18,243 nucleotides of DNA. It comes from an uncultured Actinoplanes sp. Its GTDB lineage: Bacteria > Actinomycetota > Actinomycetes > Mycobacteriales > Micromonosporaceae. The translations under genes were made by a program, and so were the position numbers. Numbering within the stretch: the stretch's first letter is position 1; each line of letters begins with the position of its first letter. The notes beneath the pieces are model-generated. The model saw nothing but the letters and a program-made list of their open reading frames with translations. It made no database searches and was not told the origin of the DNA. Below, one piece after another: positions 1 to 6,457 of this stretch. The stretch spans positions 1 through 18,243 of the forward strand of contig CAKUMG010000021.1 in the NCBI GenBank assembly GCA_934667465.1, in the 5' to 3' direction.

Positions 1-112
1 CCGCGATCCCGATGACGACCGAGGTCGCCAGCGCGCGGGTGCTGTGCAGTGCCAAGGATCTGACTTTCTGGGCGGTGCCGGTGTTGCGAACGGCCCAGTT
101 TGTCGACTGCAC
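1..112 (-). CDS. possible start of a secreted or membrane protein running off the left edge
   Basis: Reading leftward from a GTG at 112, the frame stays open to the window edge. The last 17 or so codons (from about position 55) read as a short basic stretch followed by a hydrophobic run (ALATSVVIGIA), which resembles the start of a signal peptide or membrane anchor. Third codon positions are almost all G or C from the TTG at 53-55 onward but mixed before it, so the true start may be that TTG or a codon near it. No good ribosome binding site is visible. The plus strand also has a short open frame here that ends at about 150. Only the far side of the window edge can settle this, so the call is weak. 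Confidence 0.25.
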   Translation of the reverse strand, partial: MQSTNWAVRNTGTAQKVRSLALHSTRALATSVVIGIA

Positions 113-156
113 GATACAGGCGAAGTCGCCTGTGATGATCTTGAGGTGAACATCTG

Positions 157-185
157 CCGTCCGGCCCGGTCAGGGGGCCGGACGG
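157..185 (-). terminator. hairpin downstream of the minus-strand cell-wall gene
   Basis: An 11-bp perfect stem (157-167 with 175-185) with a 7-base loop begins 12 bases after the stop codon of the gene at 197-1270. No T-run follows on the minus strand. It is therefore a terminator-like or 3'-end-stabilising hairpin rather than a textbook intrinsic terminator. This form is common in high-GC actinobacteria. Confidence 0.55.
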
Positions 186-196
186 CGCAGCGTGGA

Positions 197-1270
197 TCAG
201 CGCATGGACAGGTGCACGTGGTTGGTGTGGTCGCTGGACGGGTCGCCACCGGCCCCGCTGTACGACTGCCAGCCGCTGCTCGGCAGCCAGATGCGCTTGA
301 ACCAGATGACGTAGAGCACGCCCAGCCGGTCCGCGTTGTCGATGAAGTAGTTCGCCAGGTTGTCGCCGTAGGTGCGGCTGCTGCCCGTGGCGACCCCGCC
401 GAAGCCGTTCTTGTCCGACGCGAAGTCGCACGCGCGGCCCTTGGGATGCTCGCCGGAGTTCTGCTGCCGGAAGCACGCGACGAAGCGGGTGAACCCGTCC
501 TTCTGGGCCTCCTGCATCGCGTGCAGGGTGCGCGGCGTGATGCAGCCGCTCGTGGTCGGGTCGTTGACGCTGCACCCCTCGCTCACCAGCGAGCCGTCCG
601 AGTTGCGCGGCGCCGCCGCGGCGGACGAGCTGTTGCCGCCGCCCGACGAGCCGCTGCCGGACGATGCGGCCTGCTCCTGCTGGGCCTGCGCGTTCGCCGT
701 CTTCAGCGCGTTCTCCGCCTCCGTCTTGCGCTTGGCCATGACGTTGACCTGGCGCTGCTGGTTGCGGATCTCGGTCTCGACGGCGGTCTTCGCCTGCTGC
801 TGCTCGGTCCGGGACGACGTGAGCTCGGTGACCGCGCGCTCCTGCTGGACCGCCATGGTCTCCAGCGTCCCGACCCGCTCCAGCAGGTTGTCCGTCGAAT
901 TGGCGGTGAGGAGCACGCCCATCGTGTTGAGCCGGCCGGTGCGGTAGGTCTGCTGGACGACCTCGTCGAGCGCGGCCTGCCGGGGCCCGAGTTCGACGTC
1001 GATCTCCTTGAGCCGCGCGGTCAGCTCCTGCTGGCGCTTCTTGGACGCCGCGAGCGCCTCCTTGGCCTCGACGAAGCCCTTCGAGGCCGCCTCGACCTTC
1101 TCGATCAGCTCTTTCGAGCCGCCCTCGCCGTCGTCACCGGAGTCGCCGGGAGCGGCCAGCGGGCGCGGCAGGGCCTGCGCCGGCCCCGGGGTGGCGACCG
1201 CCAGCCCGGCGGTCGCGACGAGCGCGGCCACCAGGGCCGCTGTTCGTCGGCGAACAGAGGGGATTGCCAC
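197..1270 (-). CDS. secreted coiled-coil protein with M15/ARB_07466-like C-terminal domain, probable cell-wall hydrolase
   Basis: This is a 357-residue secreted protein. Residues 1-33 form a signal peptide with an RRR n-region, an Ala/Val/Leu core and an AQA cleavage site. Residues about 50-195 are coiled coil and contain the motif QTYRTGRLNTMGVLL typical of PcsB/RipA-like hydrolases. A Ser/Gly linker follows at about 200-220. The C-terminal domain (about 230-357) has EHPKGRACD with His275 and Asp282, and a terminal HTNHVH with His351 and His353. This is the pattern of zinc-binding M15-type or ARB_07466-like domains, so peptidoglycan cleavage is inferred and not shown. Paired cysteines are present (GCSVNDPTTSGC). 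The GTG start has a GGAAGG site just upstream. The gene is preceded by its own c-di-AMP riboswitch and is divergent from a paralogue at 1834-2850. Catalytic activity is the least certain part. Confidence 0.85.
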   Translation of the reverse strand: MAIPSVRRRTAALVAALVATAGLAVATPGPAQALPRPLAAPGDSGDDGEGGSKELIEKVEAASKGFVEAKEALAASKKRQQELTARLKEIDVELGPRQAALDEVVQQTYRTGRLNTMGVLLTANSTDNLLERVGTLETMAVQQERAVTELTSSRTEQQQAKTAVETEIRNQQRQVNVMAKRKTEAENALKTANAQAQQEQAASSGSGSSGGGNSSSAAAAPRNSDGSLVSEGCSVNDPTTSGCITPRTLHAMQEAQKDGFTRFVACFRQQNSGEHPKGRACDFASDKNGFGGVATGSSRTYGDNLANYFIDNADRLGVLYVIWFKRIWLPSSGWQSYSGAGGDPSSDHTNHVHLSMR

Positions 1271-1287
1271 GTGCCTTCCTTCCGTCG

Positions 1288-1406
1288 GCCGCCGACCGGG
1301 TTAGCTGACGGGTTCGGGACGGAAGCGATCCCTACCGCAGTGACCTGCGGATTCACCCCAATTCCGGATGGGTCCCCGGCTCGCCTCGCGGCGATTGGGC
1401 GGCGGC
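1288..1406 (-). ncRNA. ydaO/yuaA c-di-AMP riboswitch, minus-strand copy
   Basis: Read on the minus strand, this segment contains the hallmark ydaO blocks in order: GAGCCGGGGACCC (about 1370-1384), GGGGTGAATCC (1349-1359), a short hairpin, GGTAGGGATC, and then GAACCCGTCAGCTAACC. A closing P1 helix pairs AGCCGCCG at about 1400-1407 with CGGCGGC at 1288-1294. The ribosome binding site (GGAAGG) of the cell-wall gene starts about five bases after the aptamer. No T-run terminator lies between them, so control by hiding the binding site is plausible, although factor-dependent termination cannot be excluded. The class is known to sense c-di-AMP and, in actinobacteria, to precede muralytic genes such as rpf. 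Confidence 0.92.
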
Positions 1407-1698
1407 TCCGTGATGGAACCGTGACGAAGACTACCTATCAATTTCTCGCATTAACAGCCGTCATACTCAGGGCAGTCGGGCATGCACTTTACGTAATGGC
1501 TGGTTACGGAGAGAACTTAACGACTCACGTTGATATGAGTTACGGGCTATGACCCACATCACGAAATCGAGTGATGACGCAAAGTCGTTGCTCCGTAACG
1601 CGTTTGCTCGTCGCGCGACCTCGGAGACTTGCCCCGGAGTCAGGTAAGCTTTCGCCCGGTCACGCCCGAATGAGCACCGCCCCAACGGTGCCGGCGTG
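1407..1698. promoter_or_regulatory. divergent promoter region between two riboswitches
   Basis: This stretch of about 290 bases is clearly richer in A and T than its surroundings and must hold both divergent promoters. I see no convincing -35/-10 pair. Weak TAnnnT candidates are TAGTCT on the minus strand near 1430 and TAAGCT at 1645-1650 on the plus strand. Two dyads stand out. One is CATCAC/GTGATG at 1557-1562 and 1571-1576 with an 8-base spacer. The other is a 9-bp repeat, GTTACGGAG (1503-1511) with CTCCGTAAC (1591-1599), which brackets the first. They look like regulator-binding sites. Small reading frames here lack binding sites and family resemblance. Confidence 0.5.
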
Positions 1699-1816
1699 CC
1701 ACCGCTCAATCGCCGAGAGGCGAGCCGGGGAACCACGCAGTAATGGGGTGAATCCGCTGAGTCAGCGGTAGGGATCGCTTCCGTCCCGAACCCGTCAGCT
1801 AACCCGGTCGGCGGCT
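1699..1816 (+). ncRNA. ydaO/yuaA c-di-AMP riboswitch, plus-strand copy
   Basis: Conserved ydaO blocks appear in order: CGCTCAATCGCC (1703-1714), GAGCCGGGGAACC (about 1721-1733), GGGGTGAATCC (1745-1755), the hairpin CCGCTGAGTCAGCGG, GGTAGGGATC, and GAACCCGTCAGCTAACC (1788-1804). A closing helix uses GCCACCG at about 1698-1704 with CGGCGGC at 1809-1815, with one mismatch. The 51 bases at 1765-1815 are an exact inverted copy of 1288-1338 in the divergent riboswitch. The GGAAGGAA binding site of the next gene begins at 1821. As with its twin, no intrinsic terminator is visible in the expression platform. Confidence 0.93.
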
Positions 1817-1833
1817 ACCCGGAAGGAAACTGC

Positions 1834-2850
1834 ATGACGGCAAGACGCGGCCGCCAGTGGCTGAATCTGGCCCTGGCCTCGCTCGTCGGGCTCAGCCTGA
1901 TCGTCGCGCCCGGTTCACCGGCGACGGCGGCACCCTCGGGCACGTCCGACACGGCCAAGGAGGCCGACGACACGCTGCTCAGCGAGGTGCTCGACAGCAC
2001 CGGTCGGCGCTACGCCGCCGCGAAGAACGCGGTCGCGAAATCCACCAAGAACCAGCTCAACCTGGCACTCAAGGTGAAGAACGCCGAGGCCAAGCGCGAC
2101 CAGCTGCTGCCCGAGGTCGAGGCGATCGCCAACCAGCAATACCGCACCGGCGGCGTCAGCACGATCAGCTTCCTGCTGGACACGGGCTCGCCCGACGGGT
2201 TCCTGCAGAAGGCGGTCTCGCTGGAGGAGTTCAACACCCTCCAGGACATGAAGCTGCGGGAATACAACGCGGCCATCGACGAGGTCGCCACCGCCAAGGC
2301 CCGGCTCGACGCCGAAGTCAAGGCGCAGAAGCAGAATCTTGCGCTGATGGACAAGCAGAAGGAGTCCGCCGAGGACGCCCTCGCGCTTGTCGGTGGCAAC
2401 TCGGTCACCAAGGGCCTGGTCGACACGAAGAGCCGGCTGGCGGCGCCCGCGCCCAAGAATGCCAACGGCGAATACGGCGGCGAGCCCTGCAACGTCGACG
2501 ACCCGACGACCAACGGCTGCATCACCCGCCTGACGATGCATATGTATAAGGAAGTGAAGAAGGCGGGCTTCGACCGATTCGTCGGTTGTCACCGTGACGG
2601 CGGCCCGTTCGAGCACCCCAAGGGCCGCGCCTGCGACTGGTCCCTGCAAAACAGCGGGTTCGCGCCGTTCCACAACGACGACACCTTCCAGTACGGCAAC
2701 AACCTGATGGCCTTCCTGGTCCGCAACGCCGACCGGCTGGGCATCCTCTACGTCATCTGGAACAGGCAGATCTGGTTCCCCGCCTCGGGCTGGAAGAGTT
2801 ATTCCGGACCAAGCGCCCATACCGACCACGTCCACGTCTCGATGCTCTGA
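1834..2850 (+). CDS. secreted coiled-coil protein with M15/ARB_07466-like C-terminal domain, paralogue of the divergent gene
   Basis: This is a 338-residue secreted protein. Residues 1-33 form a signal peptide with an early RRGR, a Leu/Val-rich core and cleavage near PATAA. Residues about 45-190 are coiled coil and include NQQYRTGGVSTISFLL, the PcsB/RipA-like signature. The C-terminal domain (about 205-338) carries CNVDDPTTNGC, EHPKGRACD (His261, Asp268) and THTDHVH-like terminal histidines (His332, His334). It also has the block NADRLGILYVIW shared with the 197-1270 product. The two proteins match along their whole length but differ in the linker, which is shorter and not Ser/Gly-rich here. 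The ATG start has GGAAGGAA 7 bases upstream. The riboswitch in the leader implies that c-di-AMP, a signal tied to wall and osmotic state, controls expression. Peptidoglycan hydrolase activity is inferred from the fold and motifs. Confidence 0.87.
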   Translation: MTARRGRQWLNLALASLVGLSLIVAPGSPATAAPSGTSDTAKEADDTLLSEVLDSTGRRYAAAKNAVAKSTKNQLNLALKVKNAEAKRDQLLPEVEAIANQQYRTGGVSTISFLLDTGSPDGFLQKAVSLEEFNTLQDMKLREYNAAIDEVATAKARLDAEVKAQKQNLALMDKQKESAEDALALVGGNSVTKGLVDTKSRLAAPAPKNANGEYGGEPCNVDDPTTNGCITRLTMHMYKEVKKAGFDRFVGCHRDGGPFEHPKGRACDWSLQNSGFAPFHNDDTFQYGNNLMAFLVRNADRLGILYVIWNRQIWFPASGWKSYSGPSAHTDHVHVSML

Positions 2851-2865
2851 GACGACGCGCCCCAC

Positions 2866-2900
2866 AGCCCCCGTTCCCCTCCAGGGAGCGGGGGCTTTGC
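2866..2900 (+). terminator. terminator of the plus-strand cell-wall gene
   Basis: An 8-bp stem (AGCCCCCG at 2866-2873 with CGGGGGCT at 2889-2896), extended inside by CCCT/AGGG pairing, ends in TTT and follows the stop codon by 15 bases. The T-run is short, but position and stem strength fit an intrinsic terminator. Confidence 0.75.
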
Positions 2901-2917
2901 CATAGAAAAAGGCCGCT

Positions 2918-3027
2918 GTCGTAGCTGAGCGGGTGGTGCAGACCGCTGCTCACGCCGAGGGCCGCGCGGCACGGGCCAGGCGCCTGGCGGCGCCAGAACG
3001 GCCCGCACCACCCGGCGACGTGCGTGA
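2918..3027 (+). repeat. structured inverted-repeat element, copy A
   Basis: This 110-base element matches, on the opposite strand, the 111-base element at 3096-3206. Shared parts are GTCGTAGCTG at the start, a 17-base block CGCTGCTC(A/C)CGCCGAGG 26 bases from the start in both copies, and ACGTGCGTGA at the end. A 9-bp terminal helix pairs GGGTGGTGC (2931-2939) with GCACCACCC (3005-3013). Inside are further GC hairpins, such as GGGCC (2973-2977) with GGCCC (3000-3004). I do not recognise a known RNA family. It could be a REP/BIME-like repeat or a structured 3' RNA element. Confidence 0.7.
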
Positions 3028-3037
3028 GTGGGCACGC

Positions 3038-3067
3038 AAAAACCCCCGGCCGCGGGGCGACCGGGGG
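3038..3067 (-). terminator. intrinsic terminator of the sugar operon
   Basis: On the minus strand the stem CCCCCGG (3067-3061) pairs with CCGGGGG (3049-3043) and is followed by five T (3042-3038). It lies between the two copies of the structured repeat and about 150 bases beyond the GH65 stop codon, so transcripts of that operon would carry copy B in their 3' untranslated region. Confidence 0.8.
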
Positions 3068-3095
3068 CGATGCGGAGCGAGCCCGAAATGTTCGA

Positions 3096-3206
3096 TCACG
3101 CACGTGGCCGGGTGGGGCTTCGCGCTCCGGACGCGCCAGCGGCCGGCGAAGCCCCGCCCGGCACCTCGGCGGGAGCAGCGATCCGTACGCCCCACCCAGC
3201 TACGAC
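3096..3206 (-). repeat. structured inverted-repeat element, copy B
   Basis: This is the opposite-strand partner of copy A and starts 11 bases after the GH65 stop codon. Its terminal helix pairs GGGTGGGGC (3197-3189) with GCCCCACCC (3118-3110). Relative to copy A, one T-A pair has become G-C on both sides, a compensatory change that argues for selection on structure. The 17-base block lies at 3180-3164. The inner hairpins differ in sequence from copy A. Copy B and the following terminator would be in the 3' end of the sugar operon transcript. Confidence 0.7.
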
Positions 3207-3217
3207 ATGCTCTCGAT

Positions 3218-5584
3218 CTAGAGGCTGACCGCCCGGCGAACCGGAGCCCGCCCGGCCGGCTGCACCGGCGCGGGACCCGCGGGCGGCGCCGGCGGGATCG
3301 GCAGGACGACGGGCTTCACCTGCGTGACCGTCACCTCCTTGCCGTGGTGCACCAGGTCGAGCGTGGCCGACCCGCCGCCGTTGCGCAGCGAGTAGGTCAC
3401 CTCGTCCTTCGTGACCTCGACGCGGAGCCGCTTGCCCCGCCAGAGCAGCGAGAACTCCAGGTTGCTGATCCGGCTCGGCAGCCGCGGCGCGAACATCAGC
3501 TGACCGTTGTAGTCGCGCATGCCGCCCAGACCCGCCACCAGCGCGATCCAGGAGCCGGCGAGCGACGCCACGTGCACGCCGTCGCGCGAGTTCTGGTGCA
3601 GGTCGTGCAGGTCCATCAGGGCCGCTTCGCCGAGGTAGTCGTGGGCGAGCTCGAGATGCCCGACCTCCGCCGCCCCGACGGCCTGGATGCACGCGGACAG
3701 CGACGAGTCGCGGACCGTGCGGGCGTCGTAGTAGGCGAAGTTGCGGGCCTTCTCCTCGGGCGTGAAGGCGTCCCCGCGGATGTACATCGCCATGACCAGG
3801 TCGGCCTGCTTGACGACCTGCTTGCGGTACAGGTCGAAGTACGGGTAGTTGAGCAGCAGCGGGTAGCCCTCGGGCGGGGTGTTCTCGAAGTCCCACTCCT
3901 GCAGCCGGGTGAAGCCCTCGCACTGCTGGTGCACGCCCAGCTCGCGGTCGTAGGGGATGTGCACCGAGGCGGCGGCGTCCCGCCAGGAGGCGAGCTCCTC
4001 GTCGTCGACGCCCAGCCGGCGCGCAACGTCGGGGTGGCGCTTGGCCGCGTCGGCCGCCGCGTAGAGGTTCTGCTGCGCCATCAGGTTGGTGTAGATGTTG
4101 TCGTTGACCACGGCGGTGTATTCGTCGGGGCCGGTGACGCCGTCGATGTGGAAGCGGCCGTGCCGGTCGTGGTGGCCGAGCGAGCGCCACAGGCGGGCCG
4201 TCTCGACGAGCAGTTCGAGGCCGTAATCCCGCTCGAAGTCCTCGTCGCCGGTGGCCGAGACATAGCGGCGGACCGCGTCGGCGATGTCGGCGCCGATGTG
4301 GAAGCCCGCGGTGCCGGCCGGCCAGTAGCCCGAGCACTCCTGGCCGCGGATGGTGCGCCACGGGAACGCCGCGCCCTGCAGGCCGAGCGTCTGGGCGCGC
4401 TCCTTGGCCAGGTCGAGCGTCGAGTGCCGCCAGCGCAGCACGTCGGCCGCCGCGGAGGGCTGGGTGTAGGTGAGGGCGGGGAGCACGAACGTCTCCGCGT
4501 CCCAGAACGTGTGACCGTCGTAGCCGGGGCCGCTGAGGCCCTTGGAGCCGATCGGGCGCTGCTCGGCGCGGGCACCGGCCTGCAGCGTGTGGAACAGCCC
4601 GAAGCGGACCGCCTGCTGCACCTCGGGATCGCCCTCGACCTTGACGTCGGAGTGGTCCCAGAACTCGTCCAGGTATTCGCGCTGGGACTCGATCAGCCCC
4701 TCCCAGCCGTCCAAGCGGGCGCTGGCGAGGGCCGCACCGACCTGGTCACGCACGGCGGGCAGCGAGCGGTTGCTGGACCACCCGTACGCGGCAAGCTTGA
4801 CGACGCGCAGCTTCTGGCCCGGCTCGACCTTGGCCGCGACGGTGGTGCGCAGCCAGTCGGGGTGCCCCTCAGTGGTGACCGCGTGCTTGCCGGGCGCCTC
4901 GACGAGGTGCTCCATCGCGGCCGCCATGCGCAGGTCGCTGGCCTTGGTGCGGTGCACGAGCAGGCCGCCGGTGCGCTGCTCGAGGACCTCCTCGGCCTGC
5001 AGCGGGTGGTCGAGCACGGCCGCCACGCGCGGGTCCTTGCTCGACATCGGCAGCTGCTCGTTCGCGACCAGCTCGGACTGCAGGATCAGCCGGGCGGTGG
5101 AGTCGAGCGGCTCGACCTCGTAGAGGAACGCGACGACGGCGCGCTGGGTGAACGACACCATGCGCACGGTGCGGACCCGGATCGCCTGGCCGGAGGGGGA
5201 CACCCACTCGACGACCCGCTCGAGCGTGCCCGCCCGCAGATCCAGGGTGCGCTCGTGGGAGCGCAGCTCGCCGTAGCGCACGTCGAACGGCTCGTCGTCG
5301 ACGAGCAGGCGCATCAGCTTCGCGTTGGTCACGTTGACCATCGTCTGGCCCGACTCGGGGAAGCCGTAGCCGGCCTCGGCGTGCGGCAGCGGGCGCATCT
5401 CGTAGAACGAGTTGAGATAGGTGCCCGGCAGGCCGTGCGGCTCGCCCTCGTCCAGGTTCCCCCGAATGCCGATGTGGCCGTTGGACAGGGCGAAGACCGA
5501 CTCGGACTGGGCCAGCAGGTCAAGGTCCAGCCGGGTCTCCCGGATGTGCCAGGGGTCGACGGGGTAGGCCCGTTCACGGATCAC
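3218..5584 (-). CDS. GH65 disaccharide phosphorylase (maltose/trehalose/kojibiose phosphorylase family)
   Basis: This 788-residue cytosolic protein has the usual GH65 layout: an N-terminal beta-sandwich (about 1-300), an (alpha/alpha)6-barrel (about 320-690) and a C-terminal beta domain. The family cleaves an alpha-glucosyl disaccharide with phosphate to give beta-glucose-1-phosphate plus glucose or another sugar. The general acid is Glu488 in GVTGPDEYT, followed by the conserved NDNIYTN. KQADLVMAMY and HTFWDAETFVLPAL are further family blocks. The GTG start gives MIRERAYPVDPWHIRE, and GAGAGG lies upstream. A beta-phosphoglucomutase-like gene ends 54 bases upstream, the classic pairing. From memory the pair resembles M. 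tuberculosis Rv3401/Rv3400. The last 30 or so residues form a Pro/Ala-rich tail (PIPPAPPAGPAPVQPAG) beyond the usual fold. The sugar specificity cannot be read with confidence. Confidence 0.92.
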   Translation of the reverse strand: MIRERAYPVDPWHIRETRLDLDLLAQSESVFALSNGHIGIRGNLDEGEPHGLPGTYLNSFYEMRPLPHAEAGYGFPESGQTMVNVTNAKLMRLLVDDEPFDVRYGELRSHERTLDLRAGTLERVVEWVSPSGQAIRVRTVRMVSFTQRAVVAFLYEVEPLDSTARLILQSELVANEQLPMSSKDPRVAAVLDHPLQAEEVLEQRTGGLLVHRTKASDLRMAAAMEHLVEAPGKHAVTTEGHPDWLRTTVAAKVEPGQKLRVVKLAAYGWSSNRSLPAVRDQVGAALASARLDGWEGLIESQREYLDEFWDHSDVKVEGDPEVQQAVRFGLFHTLQAGARAEQRPIGSKGLSGPGYDGHTFWDAETFVLPALTYTQPSAAADVLRWRHSTLDLAKERAQTLGLQGAAFPWRTIRGQECSGYWPAGTAGFHIGADIADAVRRYVSATGDEDFERDYGLELLVETARLWRSLGHHDRHGRFHIDGVTGPDEYTAVVNDNIYTNLMAQQNLYAAADAAKRHPDVARRLGVDDEELASWRDAAASVHIPYDRELGVHQQCEGFTRLQEWDFENTPPEGYPLLLNYPYFDLYRKQVVKQADLVMAMYIRGDAFTPEEKARNFAYYDARTVRDSSLSACIQAVGAAEVGHLELAHDYLGEAALMDLHDLHQNSRDGVHVASLAGSWIALVAGLGGMRDYNGQLMFAPRLPSRISNLEFSLLWRGKRLRVEVTKDEVTYSLRNGGGSATLDLVHHGKEVTVTQVKPVVLPIPPAPPAGPAPVQPAGRAPVRRAVSL

Positions 5585-5638
5585 GGTGGTGCCTCTCAGC
5601 GGTGAGAAGAGGAAGTCTTTGGTGTGCTGGGGTGGGTG

Positions 5639-6412
5639 CTAGCGGGTCAGGAGCTCGGCAAGGTCCTGAACCACGATGTCGGCGCCGTGGGCGCGCAGCG
5701 CGTCGGCCTGACCGACCCGGTCGACGCCGATCACGATGCCGAACCCGCCGGCCCTGCCCGCCTCGACGCCCGCCAGGGCATCCTCGAAGACGGCGCAGTT
5801 CTCCGGCTCGACGCCGAGCAGCTTCGCACCATAGAGGAACGTGTCGGGCGCCGGCTTGCCGGGCAGGCCCTCCTCGCGGGCGACGACGCCGTCGACCCGC
5901 GCCTCCAGGTACTGGGTGATCCCCGCCGCTTCCAGCACGTCCTTGCAGTTGGCGCTCGCGGAGACCACGGCCCGGCGGAGCCCGGCCTCCGTCACGGCCC
6001 GCAGATAGTCCACCGATCCCGGGTAGACCTGCACGGCGCCCTCCGCGATCTTCTGGAGGACGAGCACGTTCTTGCGGTTGCCGATGCCGTTGACGGTTTC
6101 CGCGTCGGTCGCGTCGTCGGGCGTGCCTTCGGGCAGGATGATGCCCCGCGAGGCGAGGAAGGTGCGGACCCCGTCGGCACGCTGCCGCCCGTCGACATAC
6201 CTGTGGTAGTCGTCGCCCGAGTCGAACGGCACGAAGGGCAGCGCGCGGCGCGCCGACCATTCCTGGAGGAAGACGTCGAACGTCTGTTTCCAGGCGGCGT
6301 TGTGGACCAGGGCGGTCTGTGTGAGCACGCCGTCAAGATCGAAGAGGCATGTCGTCACGTGAGGAGGTAGTCCGAACACTGGACCAATGTAGTCGCCCCC
6401 GGCGCCGGACAC
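5639..6412 (-). CDS. pgmB: beta-phosphoglucomutase-like HAD enzyme
   Basis: This 257-residue HAD-superfamily protein should convert beta-glucose-1-phosphate to glucose-6-phosphate and so use the product of the adjacent GH65 phosphorylase. Motif I is FDLDGVLT with nucleophile Asp25 and acid/base Asp27. Motif II is SASAN (Ser151), motif III Lys186 in GKPAPD, and motif IV FEDALAG (Glu210, Asp211). The helical cap lies at about 35-105 and includes YHRYVDGRQRADGVRTFL, the pattern of the mycobacterial Rv3400 group. The chosen GTG start has no clear ribosome binding site. A second in-frame GTG, 11 codons in (VFGLPPHV), is an alternative and would lose no conserved motif. The anti-sigma-like gene ends 45 bases upstream on the same strand, so co-transcription is likely. 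Confidence 0.9.
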   Translation of the reverse strand: MSGAGGDYIGPVFGLPPHVTTCLFDLDGVLTQTALVHNAAWKQTFDVFLQEWSARRALPFVPFDSGDDYHRYVDGRQRADGVRTFLASRGIILPEGTPDDATDAETVNGIGNRKNVLVLQKIAEGAVQVYPGSVDYLRAVTEAGLRRAVVSASANCKDVLEAAGITQYLEARVDGVVAREEGLPGKPAPDTFLYGAKLLGVEPENCAVFEDALAGVEAGRAGGFGIVIGVDRVGQADALRAHGADIVVQDLAELLTR

Positions 6413-6457
6413 CCGAGAAAGCCCGACACGACATTTCCACGGCGTTTCCCCGCCGCG

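Noticed and set aside
44..1552. Long plus-strand frame opposite the first cell-wall gene and the riboswitch
   Set aside because: Product is Arg/Gly/Ala/Leu-rich without a family pattern. It is the antisense shadow of a gene with signal peptide, motifs and riboswitch, and it crosses the aptamer.
1467..1736. 89-codon minus-strand frame between the riboswitches
   Set aside because: Overlaps the plus-strand aptamer, has no binding site, and has codon use unlike the neighbouring genes.
2918..2950. Possible tRNA because of a tRNA-like GTCGTAGCTGAGCGGGTGG start
   Set aside because: No matching acceptor stem, anticodon arm or TPsiC arm follows. The pairing fits the 110-base element instead.
2933..5605. 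890-codon plus-strand frame
   Set aside because: Antisense to the GH65 gene, which has all family motifs. Composition is typical of a high-GC shadow frame.
6413..6457. Terminator between the anti-sigma-like gene and the phosphoglucomutase gene
   Set aside because: Only a 5-bp CGGCG/CGCCG stem without a T-run. Too weak to call, and co-transcription remains likely.
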